Part shown: piece by piece, positions 25,404 through 32,430 of the stretch
Layout: each line of letters starts with the position of its first letter
How positions within the stretch are numbered: the first letter of the stretch is position 1
Source of the DNA: JANXLO01 sp038231295
GTDB taxonomy: Bacteria > Armatimonadota > Chthonomonadetes > Chthonomonadales > Chthonomonadaceae
NCBI GenBank assembly: GCA_038231295.1
Contig: JBBRLP010000006.1
Span: forward strand, 1-64,000
Direction: 5' to 3'
Length of the DNA stretch: 64,000 bases
The notes under the pieces: generated by a model
Told to the model about the DNA's origin: nothing
The model's database searches: none
The model's input: the letters and a program-made list of their open reading frames with translations, nothing else
Translations under genes and position numbers: made by a program

Positions 25404-25547
25404 TTTCATTCCTTCCGCTGTCGCTGTAACTTAACTTCGCCGTTCTTCGCCTAATCAGGAAGGGATTATAGTCCGCCGTATCCAACTAGGTTTGCATTAC
25501 GCCTTTCCCGAATTCGACACTCTCTACACTCTTTACTGGAGTTCACC

Positions 25548-26222
25548 ATGCTCACTCGAAAACGCTTTACACTCTCCCCACTGGCCGGTCTTGCGCTGGC
25601 CTTCCTGCTCGTTGGCGGCCTGACGGGGCTGCACTTCACCGCGCATCCGGCCCACGCGCAGGTCGCTCCCCAGGCTGCCGACGTTCCCGGCCAGCCCCCG
25701 AAAGAGGTACAGGACCTGCTCACCGCGCTGGACGACCTCGACGTGATGCATGTCCTGCTGCCGCTGAAACTGACCCCGGAGCAGATGGACAAACTCGCCA
25801 CGGCCATTACGAACGCCAAAACGGACTATGATAAAAAAGCGACCGCCCTCAGCAGTGCGCCGCTGCTCAAAATGGCGGACGAGATACGCACGACGCGCAA
25901 AAAAGCCATAAGCGGCACCACTATTCCGACCGATTTCGACGACCGGGTGAAAGCCATCCAGAAAGATGTCAGCACCAAACGCAAGGACATTGACACGCAG
26001 AACATCCTGAGCGTCAGCGCCGTCTGCAAGACCATTCTCACTGCCGAGCAGTTCGGCATCTGCGTCAAACTGGAAAAAGACGCCTACAAGCAGTTGAAAC
26101 GCTATAACGATCAGGCGACCGACGCGCAGTACTTCAATGCCTATATTATGGATGTCTTCATCAGCAATCCCCGCATCGTTCCCCTCCTCAAAGAGATGAA
26201 AGTGGCGCAGACGCCCAAATAA
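25548..26222 (+). CDS. Secreted helical protein (Spy/CpxP-like in style)
   Basis: 224 residues with a signal peptide (PLAGLALAFLLVGG, ending HAQ). The mature protein is Lys/Asp-rich and helical: LKLTPEQMDKLATAITNAKTDY, KMADEIRTTRKK, then TILTAEQFGICVKLEKDAYKQL. Two LTPEQ/LTAEQ-type motifs recall the LTxxQ helices of Spy/CpxP periplasmic chaperones, but the similarity is only in motif and helical style. GGAG precedes the ATG. It converges on trxA and shares the strong terminator at 26226-26257. Confidence 0.6.
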   Translation: MLTRKRFTLSPLAGLALAFLLVGGLTGLHFTAHPAHAQVAPQAADVPGQPPKEVQDLLTALDDLDVMHVLLPLKLTPEQMDKLATAITNAKTDYDKKATALSSAPLLKMADEIRTTRKKAISGTTIPTDFDDRVKAIQKDVSTKRKDIDTQNILSVSAVCKTILTAEQFGICVKLEKDAYKQLKRYNDQATDAQYFNAYIMDVFISNPRIVPLLKEMKVAQTPK

Positions 26223-26225
26223 AAA

Positions 26226-26257
26226 CAGGGCCGGATGCCACCCGGCATCCGGCCCTG
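26226..26257. terminator. Bidirectional terminator between convergent genes
   Basis: CAGGGCCGGATGCC (26226-26239) pairs perfectly with 26244-26257, with a 4-nt loop. It is flanked by AAAAA, which is a T-run on the minus strand, making it a canonical rho-independent terminator for trxA and a stem for the plus-strand gene. Confidence 0.88.
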
Positions 26258-26274
26258 CGCCGTTGAGATCGCTT

Positions 26275-26592
26275 CTAAATCAGCGATTCCAGTTTCGCGG
26301 AGATGGTGCTTTTCGGCACCGCGCCGACGACCTGATCCACAACTTTGCCGCCTTTGAAGTAGAGTAGCGTCGGGATGGACATAATATTGTACTTCTGCGC
26401 GATCTCCGGCTCACTGTCCACGTCGCACTTGAAAACCTTCGCCTTGCCCTCGTATTCGTTCGAGATCGCGTCCACATGAGGACCGATCATTTTACAGGGG
26501 CCACACCACTCCGCCCAAAAATCTACCAGCACAGGGATGGGGGACTGAAGCACGTCCTGCTCGAATTGGCTGGTCGTAATCACATTACTCAT
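26275..26592 (-). CDS. trxA: Thioredoxin
   Basis: 105 residues, cytoplasmic dithiol-disulfide reductant. The active site WCGPC lies in VDFWAEWCGPCKMIGP, the buried Asp is in PVLVDFW, and the cis-Pro is in MSIPTLLYFKGG. Length and fold are standard. GGAGAAGAACATG gives a good start. It ends before a strong terminator. The upstream 500 bp contain a repeat and the cspA terminator, so trxA has its own promoter, which I could not locate. Confidence 0.95.
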   Translation of the reverse strand: MSNVITTSQFEQDVLQSPIPVLVDFWAEWCGPCKMIGPHVDAISNEYEGKAKVFKCDVDSEPEIAQKYNIMSIPTLLYFKGGKVVDQVVGAVPKSTISAKLESLI

Positions 26593-26722
26593 GTTCTTCT
26601 CCTCGAAAAAGGGTAAGGCGGCGCCGGCTGAGCGCCACAGCGCACCGCCGTGTCAACAGGCTCACGAAAGCCTCTTCGTTCTGTGCTACGAACCGTCCTA
26701 AAGGGAAGTTCCGGCTTGTTTT

Positions 26723-26822
26723 ACTCACCTTATCTGTTCCACACGCAAGCAAGGAGATAGCAAAGGATTGACACCCTTCTTTGCATTGGGGCAATTTGGT
26801 TGTCCGCCTGCGTAAGGTGAGT
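26723..26822. repeat. Inverted-repeat element C, short copy
   Basis: ACTCACCTTA (26723-26732) is mirrored by TAAGGTGAGT (26813-26822). The right end GCCTGCGTAAGGTGAGT (26806-26822) is the exact reverse complement of 35611-35627, and the core GCAAAGGATTGACACCC matches the core of the larger copy at 35611-35931. Confidence 0.6.
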
Positions 26823-26919
26823 TATTTTATTCCTGCGCCTGCCGGGCGATCGTACTCGTCTGGGGTACAATAGAGGGGAAACCGAAAGGGATGTGTCTCG
26901 CGCCCTTCCGACACGGCGT

Positions 26920-26960
26920 AAAAAACCGGCCCGATGCAAAACATCTGCGTCGCAGCCGGT
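26920..26960 (-). terminator. Intrinsic terminator downstream of cspA
   Basis: On the minus strand ACCGGC (26955-26960) pairs with GCCGGT (26925-26930), with an inner GATG/CATC stem and a TTTTTT run. A GCCTGCC/GGCAGGC hairpin lies just upstream. The cspA transcript would carry a roughly 140-nt 3' region ending here. Confidence 0.7.
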
Positions 26961-27097
26961 AAGGGGAGGCGCCTGCCAGGGCAGGCCGATGATTAGGATG
27001 AAAGTATTACAGGGAAAGAGAACGCAGCAGCGATTCCACACAGGCATCGCTTGATGTGTAAAATTGCTTGTGATTAGGCACTATTCGCAGAAAGGGA

Positions 27098-27298
27098 CTA
27101 CTGTCCGGCCACATTCGCAGCCTGCGGGCCTTTGGCCCCATCCACGATCTCAAAGGTCACTTCCTGGCCTTCGGCAAGGGTCTTGAAACCCTCTTTGACG
27201 ATGGCGGAGTAGTGAACGAAAATGTCTTTGCCTTCCGTAGTCTCAATGAAGCCGTAGCCTTTGGCGTCGTTGAACCACTTTACTTTTCCAGATGCCAT
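27098..27298 (-). CDS. cspA: Cold-shock domain protein (CspA family)
   Basis: 66 residues, a single OB-fold RNA-binding protein. RNP1 reads KGYGFIE and RNP2 reads DIFVHYSAI, with the usual GKVKWFN start and GPQAANV end. It acts as an RNA chaperone in the cytoplasm. TAAGGAGGA lies upstream of the ATG. A consensus promoter (27353-27381) and a short perfect hairpin in the 5' leader (27328-27347) precede it, so regulation by RNA structure is possible, as in other csp genes. Confidence 0.96.
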   Translation of the reverse strand: MASGKVKWFNDAKGYGFIETTEGKDIFVHYSAIVKEGFKTLAEGQEVTFEIVDGAKGPQAANVAGQ

Positions 27299-27327
27299 AC
27301 TGTAGAATCCTCCTTACGGTAGTTCGC

Positions 27328-27347
27328 GTCTGAGTTCCAACTCAGAC
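27328..27347 (-). repeat. Perfect hairpin in the cspA 5' leader
   Basis: GTCTGAGTT and AACTCAGAC form a 9-bp stem at the very start of the predicted cspA transcript (initiation near 27345). It may be a stability or cold-response element. Confidence 0.7.
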
Positions 27348-27352
27348 GGACA

Positions 27353-27381
27353 AGTATATCACCTCGTGTTAACCTTGTCAA
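27353..27381 (-). promoter_or_regulatory. Consensus sigma-70 promoter of cspA
   Basis: Minus strand TTGACA (27376-27381), 17-bp spacer, TATACT (27353-27358). The -35 lies 48 bp from the divergent ppa start. Confidence 0.9.
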
Positions 27382-27428
27382 CGATTGTGACAAAAAAACT
27401 TCAAATCAGCAACTCAGGAGTGCAGGAC

Positions 27429-27938
27429 ATGAATTTCAATGAGATACCACTTGGGGAAAGAGCGCCCGTAGAGGTAAATGTCGTTATCGAGATTCCCCGT
27501 GGAACTAGCAATAAAGTGGAATATGACCCCGATTGGAATGTGTTCAGACTGGATCGTGTCCTCTACTCGCCTCTCTACTATCCCTGCGAATACGGCTTCG
27601 TCTGCGACACCATGTTTGAGGATGGAGACCCGCTTGACATTCTGGTGCTGACGGCGCAGCCCACCTTCACCGGGTGCGTCCTCGTGGCGCGGCCTGTCGG
27701 GGTGCTGAAAATGGGCGACGACAAAGGACGCGACGACAAAATCCTTGCGGTCTCCGCCCACGATCCCCGTTTCGAGACCGTCAGTAATCTCGAGGATGTC
27801 TACGAACACCGTCTGCGTGAAATCCTGCACTTCTTCGCCGTCTACAAAGACCTGGAGAACAAAGAGGTTCGCATAGACGGCTGGGAGCCTGCCGAAGTCG
27901 CGCAGCAGCTCATCCTGCAGTATCAGGTCAAACGCTGA
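27429..27938 (+). CDS. ppa: Inorganic pyrophosphatase (family I)
   Basis: 169 residues, cytoplasmic Mg-dependent hydrolysis of PPi. Core motifs are intact: VVIEIPRGTSNKVEYD, YPCEYGFV, the metal-binding signature DGDPLDILVL and GDDKGRDDKILAV. I chose ATG 27429, preceded by CAGGAG at 8-nt spacing, because it gives the usual family length; an upstream in-frame ATG lies in the cspA promoter region. Divergent from cspA. Confidence 0.95.
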   Translation: MNFNEIPLGERAPVEVNVVIEIPRGTSNKVEYDPDWNVFRLDRVLYSPLYYPCEYGFVCDTMFEDGDPLDILVLTAQPTFTGCVLVARPVGVLKMGDDKGRDDKILAVSAHDPRFETVSNLEDVYEHRLREILHFFAVYKDLENKEVRIDGWEPAEVAQQLILQYQVKR

Positions 27939-27948
27939 GTTTTCGCTC

Positions 27949-27977
27949 TTGCGGCAGGAACGATTCTATGCTACACT
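27949..27977 (+). promoter_or_regulatory. Probable promoter for cysE
   Basis: TTGCGG (27949-27954), 17-bp spacer, TACACT (27972-27977). Four of six matches in each hexamer and ideal spacing, about 90 bp before the cysE start. Confidence 0.5.
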
Positions 27978-28065
27978 TGCATGGTGAAAAAGTGGGCTGT
28001 GGTTCCGCTTCTGGAACTTTTGCCGCCTATCGAATGTAGTTACTCTACCGGCTTATCCTGCATTC

Positions 28066-28878
28066 GTGAGAGACAACGACGTGTTTCAACGCCTACAAGA
28101 AGATATTCGCACCGTTCTGGAAAAAGACCCTGCGGCCCGCAGCGTTCTGGAAGCCCTGACCTATCCGGGCCTCCACGCCCTGTGGGCGCATAGGGTGGCG
28201 CATGGCCTCTGGAACCGCCGTTTCAAGCTGCTGGCCCGGCTGATTTCGCAGATCAGTCGTTCCCTGACGGGTATCGAAATCCATCCTGGAGCCACCATCG
28301 GGCGGCGGTTTTTCATAGACCACGGCATGGGAATCGTCATTGGTGAGACCGCCATCGTCGGCGACGATGTCCTGCTGTATCATCAGGTGACCCTGGGCGG
28401 AACGAGCCTGGAGCGCACCAAGCGGCACCCGACGCTCGGCAACGGCGTCCTGGTGGGAATGGGCGCGAAAATCCTCGGCCCTATCACCATCGGCGACTAC
28501 TGCAAGATCGGCGCGAATGCCGTCGTCAATAAGGATATACCGGCCCACTGTACGGTTGTCGGCATACCGGGCCGTATCGTGCGGCGGGATGGCGAGCGCA
28601 TCGAGGAAGAACACGGCGCTCAGGTGATGGACAACATCATCAACCGGGTAGATCCGCGTGACGCGACTATTCGCGAAATGCGGCAGCGGCTGGAACTGCT
28701 CGAACAGCACAGCGAAAAGCTGGAGCTGTTGATTCAGCGTATCGAAGACCATGAAGGGCTGTATCATGCCCACGACACCCAGACCCACTCTGTGCGAAAG
28801 CCCTCCTGCGTCCATGACGACGACAATCTGTCCGACGCCGACTATGCCTGTCCGCCCTTCTCCGATGACAATGAGTGA
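28066..28878 (+). CDS. cysE: Serine O-acetyltransferase
   Basis: 270 residues, first step of cysteine synthesis (serine plus acetyl-CoA). The short-N-terminus (EpsC-type) form is seen: LTYPGLHALWAHRVAHGLW, IEIHPGATIGRRFFIDHGMGIVIGETAIVGD and LYHQVTLGGTS with the catalytic His/Asp region, then the left-handed beta-helix with HPTLGNGVLVGMGAKILG. The C-terminal roughly 80 residues form a coiled coil plus an acidic, His/Asp-rich tail not typical of the family. The start is GTG 28066; GTG 28081 is an alternative. VanW follows after 14 bp. Confidence 0.93.
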   Translation: MRDNDVFQRLQEDIRTVLEKDPAARSVLEALTYPGLHALWAHRVAHGLWNRRFKLLARLISQISRSLTGIEIHPGATIGRRFFIDHGMGIVIGETAIVGDDVLLYHQVTLGGTSLERTKRHPTLGNGVLVGMGAKILGPITIGDYCKIGANAVVNKDIPAHCTVVGIPGRIVRRDGERIEEEHGAQVMDNIINRVDPRDATIREMRQRLELLEQHSEKLELLIQRIEDHEGLYHAHDTQTHSVRKPSCVHDDDNLSDADYACPPFSDDNE

Positions 28879-28892
28879 GGTAATATCCTAAC

Positions 28893-30470
28893 GTGTCTGT
28901 TACATCCACCGTATCTCGGTCCGCCCGCCGTTCGCCTGTCCGGCGCGCTGTCCTCATCACGACCCTGCTGGCATTTGGTGTCGGTGGCGCGGCTGTCGGC
29001 GTTCTGGCTCATGTTCCCGACGATCAGATCGCGCCCGGCGTCCATGTCGGCAGCCTTGACCTGAGCGGTAAATCCCTTCAGGACGCCCGCACGGCGCTGG
29101 AGCGATGGGCAGAGACGCAGCAGGCCACCGTGCTGACCCTGCATTTCGCCCCGGACAGCAATATCGCCAAATCCTGGAAGCCGGAGGCGCGAAAATTGGG
29201 CCTCGGCATTGACGTGCCTGCGACCCTGGCCGCGGCAGGCAAAGTGGGACACGACAGCGTCCTCGGGCAGGTCTCCCACTGGATCAGCGGTGGCAAGACG
29301 TTTACCGTCGCGCCGGTGGCCTCAGTAGACAGCGCGAAACTCCGCACCTACCTGACCAATCAGATCGCACAGGACATCTATCGGCCCGCCAAACGCGCCC
29401 AGATTCTGCCCACCAAAGGCGGCGGCTTCGGGCTGCGGCATGAACAGAATGGGATCACGCTCGACAAAGACGCTTCTGCTCAGGCCGTTACCGACGCCTG
29501 GAACCGTACCCTCGCCCCGACGCAGACACCCGCTTCGGTAGACCCGCCGACGACAGCCCCCACTGAGGGCCGTTCTCCCGCCACTCCTACCCACGACAGC
29601 CTTCTGGACGGCCCCGAAGTGACGCTGACCCCGAAGATCATCGTGCCGGAACTGACCGCCGCCGATCTGGAGCAGATAGATGGCAAACTCGCGGAGTTCA
29701 GCACCTACTACTCTGGCACCCGCAACCGCCGCGACAATATCGTCCTCGCCGTCAAACACATAGATGGGACCCTGCTGCGGGCCGGGGAGACCTTCTCCTA
29801 CAACAAGACAGTCGGGCCGCGTGACAGCGAAGCGGGCTTCAAGCCTGCGCCGCAGTACGTTCACGGCAAACACGTCATGGGCGAAGGCGGTGGCATCTGT
29901 CAGGTCTCCAGCACCCTGTTCAACGCCGCGCTGCTCTCCTCCCTTAAGATCGTGCAGCGCCAGAACCACTCCATGCCGGTCGGGTATCTGCGGCATGGCC
30001 GCGATGCCACCGCCGTCTACGGGGCGATTGATATGCAGTTCCAGAACGACACGCCCGCGCCGCTCTACATCCGCGCTTCCGCGAACGGTGGCCTGCTGGT
30101 CTTCAGTATCTTCGGCAAGCGCACACCGGGCCGGGAAGTCGTGCTGCAAAAAGGCAAAGAGACCAACGTAGGTTCTCCGGTCGAGACGCATCCCGACCCG
30201 CATATCGCGGCAGGGCGGCGCATCGTCGAGGAGCGCGGGAGTCCCGGCATTCACGTCACCTGGGTTCGCATCATCAAAGACAACGGGCAGGTCGTGAAGC
30301 GGGAGACATTCGCCTCCCACTACACCGCGTTTCCGACCATCGTCGCCGTCGGAACCCGTGCGCCCAAAACGTCCGCTCCTAAGCCCGTTTCCAACCCGCC
30401 CGGAACCGTCCCGCCCTCCACCACGCCGGGAACGACGCCTGCGCCTCCGGCCAAATCGCCCGGCGCCTGA
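28893..30470 (+). CDS. VanW-family membrane-anchored protein
   Basis: 525 residues with an N-terminal membrane helix (AVLITTLLAFGVGGAAVGVLA), so mostly extracytoplasmic. Residues 45-200 are a YoaR-like putative peptidoglycan-binding domain. The VanW domain (about 275-430) has YYSGTRNRRDNIVLA, GTLLRAGETFSYNKTVGPR, GGGICQVSSTLFNAAL and the NHSMPVGYL block. The C-terminus is Pro/Thr-rich, likely cell-wall spanning. GTG 28893 is the start, 14 bp after cysE. Role uncertain: VanW proteins occur next to glycopeptide resistance genes in some bacteria, but none are here. Confidence 0.85.
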   Translation: MSVTSTVSRSARRSPVRRAVLITTLLAFGVGGAAVGVLAHVPDDQIAPGVHVGSLDLSGKSLQDARTALERWAETQQATVLTLHFAPDSNIAKSWKPEARKLGLGIDVPATLAAAGKVGHDSVLGQVSHWISGGKTFTVAPVASVDSAKLRTYLTNQIAQDIYRPAKRAQILPTKGGGFGLRHEQNGITLDKDASAQAVTDAWNRTLAPTQTPASVDPPTTAPTEGRSPATPTHDSLLDGPEVTLTPKIIVPELTAADLEQIDGKLAEFSTYYSGTRNRRDNIVLAVKHIDGTLLRAGETFSYNKTVGPRDSEAGFKPAPQYVHGKHVMGEGGGICQVSSTLFNAALLSSLKIVQRQNHSMPVGYLRHGRDATAVYGAIDMQFQNDTPAPLYIRASANGGLLVFSIFGKRTPGREVVLQKGKETNVGSPVETHPDPHIAAGRRIVEERGSPGIHVTWVRIIKDNGQVVKRETFASHYTAFPTIVAVGTRAPKTSAPKPVSNPPGTVPPSTTPGTTPAPPAKSPGA

Positions 30471-30498
30471 GCGGGGCAGGCATCTCGTCTGGAGGCTC

Positions 30499-31275
30499 AT
30501 GCTCTTTCTCGTCGCCACTCCCATCGGCAATCTCAGCGACATCTCGCTGCGTGCGCTGGAAACGCTCCGCCTCGCCGATTTCGTCGCCAGCGAAGATACC
30601 CGCAAAACCGGGATGCTGCTGAAGCATTTCGAGATTTCCAAGCCGCAGATCGCGTTCCACGAGCATAACGAAGAGCGGGCCAGCGAACGTATCCTGAACC
30701 TGTTGCGCGAAGGCAAGAGCGTCGCGCTGGTGACGGATGCGGGAACGCCCGGCATTGCCGACCCCGGCTACCGCATCGTCCGCAAGGCCATAGACGCCAA
30801 TCTGCCCTTCACCATGATTCCTGGCCCGACCGGTCTCATCATGGCGCTGGTCCTCTCCGGTCTCGCCGTCCATGCCTTCACCTTTCGCGGCTTTCCGCCT
30901 CGCAAACCCGGCCCGCGCAAACGTTTCTTTGGCCTTGACCGCTTCTCTCCCCACACCCTGATCTTCTATGAAAGCCCACACCGTCTTGTCGCCTGCCTGC
31001 GGGACGCGCTGGAGGTCTATGGAGACCGCCCGACCGCCGTCGCCAACGACCTGACCAAGAAGTTCGAGAAGATGGAGCGCGGTCTGCTTTCGGAACTGCT
31101 GACAAGCCTCTCCGCCCAGAACCTGCGCGGCGAGTATATCTTCGTGATAGCAGGGCTGCCCGGTGGCGGTTTCACGGAAGAGGCCGGAGATGCCGAAGCC
31201 CCCGACGAGACCGAAAACGCAGAGGAGCGGGATACCGACGCGGAGGACGAGGCTGTGGACGGTGCGGATGCGTAA
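30499..31275 (+). CDS. rsmI: 16S rRNA (cytidine-1402-2'-O)-methyltransferase, no HTH tail
   Basis: 258 residues, SAM-dependent modification of the ribosomal P site. The tetrapyrrole-methylase fold is clear: LVATPIGNLSDISLRA, ASEDTRKTGMLLKHF, HEHNE, LVTDAGTPGIADPGYR, PGPTGLIMAL and FYESPHRL. TGGAGG precedes ATG 30499. Typical RsmI has a C-terminal helix-turn-helix domain; here it is replaced by a roughly 35-residue Glu/Asp tail. The next gene starts inside its last codons (8-nt overlap), so the two are translationally coupled. Confidence 0.92.
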   Translation: MLFLVATPIGNLSDISLRALETLRLADFVASEDTRKTGMLLKHFEISKPQIAFHEHNEERASERILNLLREGKSVALVTDAGTPGIADPGYRIVRKAIDANLPFTMIPGPTGLIMALVLSGLAVHAFTFRGFPPRKPGPRKRFFGLDRFSPHTLIFYESPHRLVACLRDALEVYGDRPTAVANDLTKKFEKMERGLLSELLTSLSAQNLRGEYIFVIAGLPGGGFTEEAGDAEAPDETENAEERDTDAEDEAVDGADA

Positions 31276-32392
31276 TCCGGCCTCCTCCCTCGCGCTGGTG
31301 CATGGCACCGTACCGCTGCCGACGTTTCTGCCCGACGCCACGCTCGGAGTCGTGCGAGCGGTGGATGCGGGCGACCTGGAGACCGTCGGTATAGACGCCG
31401 TCGTGATGAACGTCTTTCATCTCATGCAGAAGCCCGGCTCCTCCACCATCTCCGCGCTCGGCGGGCTGCACGGCATGGCGGGTTGGCCCCATCCCATCAT
31501 CACCGATTCCGGCGGCTTTCAGGCGTACTCCCTCATCCGGCAGAACCCGAAGTTCGGCAAACTGAGCGATTCGGGCATCCGTTTTAAGCCAGAAGGGGCC
31601 GACCGGGAGTTTCAGCTCTCCCCCGAAAAGAGCATTCAGCTTCAACTCGCCTATGGCGCAGACGTTGCCATCTGCCTGGACGACTGTACGCATGTGGACG
31701 ACTCCCCGGAGGCGCAGCGGCTCTCGGTCGAGCGCACGGTGCGGTGGGCGCAGCGCTGCAAGGAGGAGTTCCTGCGGCAGATCAAACAGCACAAACGCGC
31801 CGCCGATGCCCCCCGGCCTCTGCTGTTCGGGGTCGTGCAGGGCGGTGGAACGTTGGAACTGCGCCGGGAATGCGCGGAACGCCTGCTGGAAATCGGCTTT
31901 GACGGCTACGGCTACGGAGGCTGGCCGCTCGACGCCGAAGGCAAACTGCTCTCCGAGATGCTGGCAGCCACCCGCAGTTTTATCCCCGCCGAGTTTCCCA
32001 TGCACGCCCTCGGCGTCGGGCATCCCGCCAGTATCGCCGCCTGCTTCCGCATGGGCTACAGCCTTTTCGATTCCGCGCTCCCGACCCGCGATGCCCGTGT
32101 TGGCAGGCTCTACACCCTGCCCTCCGATCCTGCCGTCCCCGGCTTTACGCTGACCGATCCCTGGTTTCGCTATCTCTACATTGACGACGAAAAGCACATC
32201 AAGGCCAATCGCCCCATCTATCCCGGCTGCACCTGCCCTACCTGCACCCGCTACTCTGTCGGCTATCTGCGGCATCTGCACAAATGCGGCGAAACCCTCT
32301 TCTACCGCCTCGCCACCCTGCACAACCTGCATTTCATGGCCCAGCTCATGCGTCTGCTTCGCACCGAAGTTCCACCCGCCCTCGACGAGTAA
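31268..32392 (+). CDS. tRNA-guanine transglycosylase paralog
   Basis: 374 residues, TIM-barrel of the TGT family. Present: DSGGFQ, GVVQGG, a LDDCTHV equivalent of the FDEC motif, the nucleophile region FDSALPTRDARVGRLYT, and the zinc site CTCPTC with a downstream His. Changed: the preQ1-binding GGxxVGE motif reads GGWPLDAEG. Classical bacterial TGT exchanges guanine-34 for preQ1. The changes suggest a different base or a diverged function. ATG 31268 overlaps rsmI; GTG 31262 is possible. DpdA, a DNA-modifying TGT relative, is an alternative, but no dpd partner genes are nearby. Confidence 0.82.
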   Translation: MRNPASSLALVHGTVPLPTFLPDATLGVVRAVDAGDLETVGIDAVVMNVFHLMQKPGSSTISALGGLHGMAGWPHPIITDSGGFQAYSLIRQNPKFGKLSDSGIRFKPEGADREFQLSPEKSIQLQLAYGADVAICLDDCTHVDDSPEAQRLSVERTVRWAQRCKEEFLRQIKQHKRAADAPRPLLFGVVQGGGTLELRRECAERLLEIGFDGYGYGGWPLDAEGKLLSEMLAATRSFIPAEFPMHALGVGHPASIAACFRMGYSLFDSALPTRDARVGRLYTLPSDPAVPGFTLTDPWFRYLYIDDEKHIKANRPIYPGCTCPTCTRYSVGYLRHLHKCGETLFYRLATLHNLHFMAQLMRLLRTEVPPALDE

Positions 32393-32430
32393 CAGACACG
32401 CACCCTCCTCCCGAATTGAGGTTTTCAACC

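Noticed and set aside
26759..26800. Promoter from TTGACA at 26768 in element C
   Set aside because: No acceptable -10 at 16-18 bp; the same TTGACA recurs in the other copy as part of the repeat.
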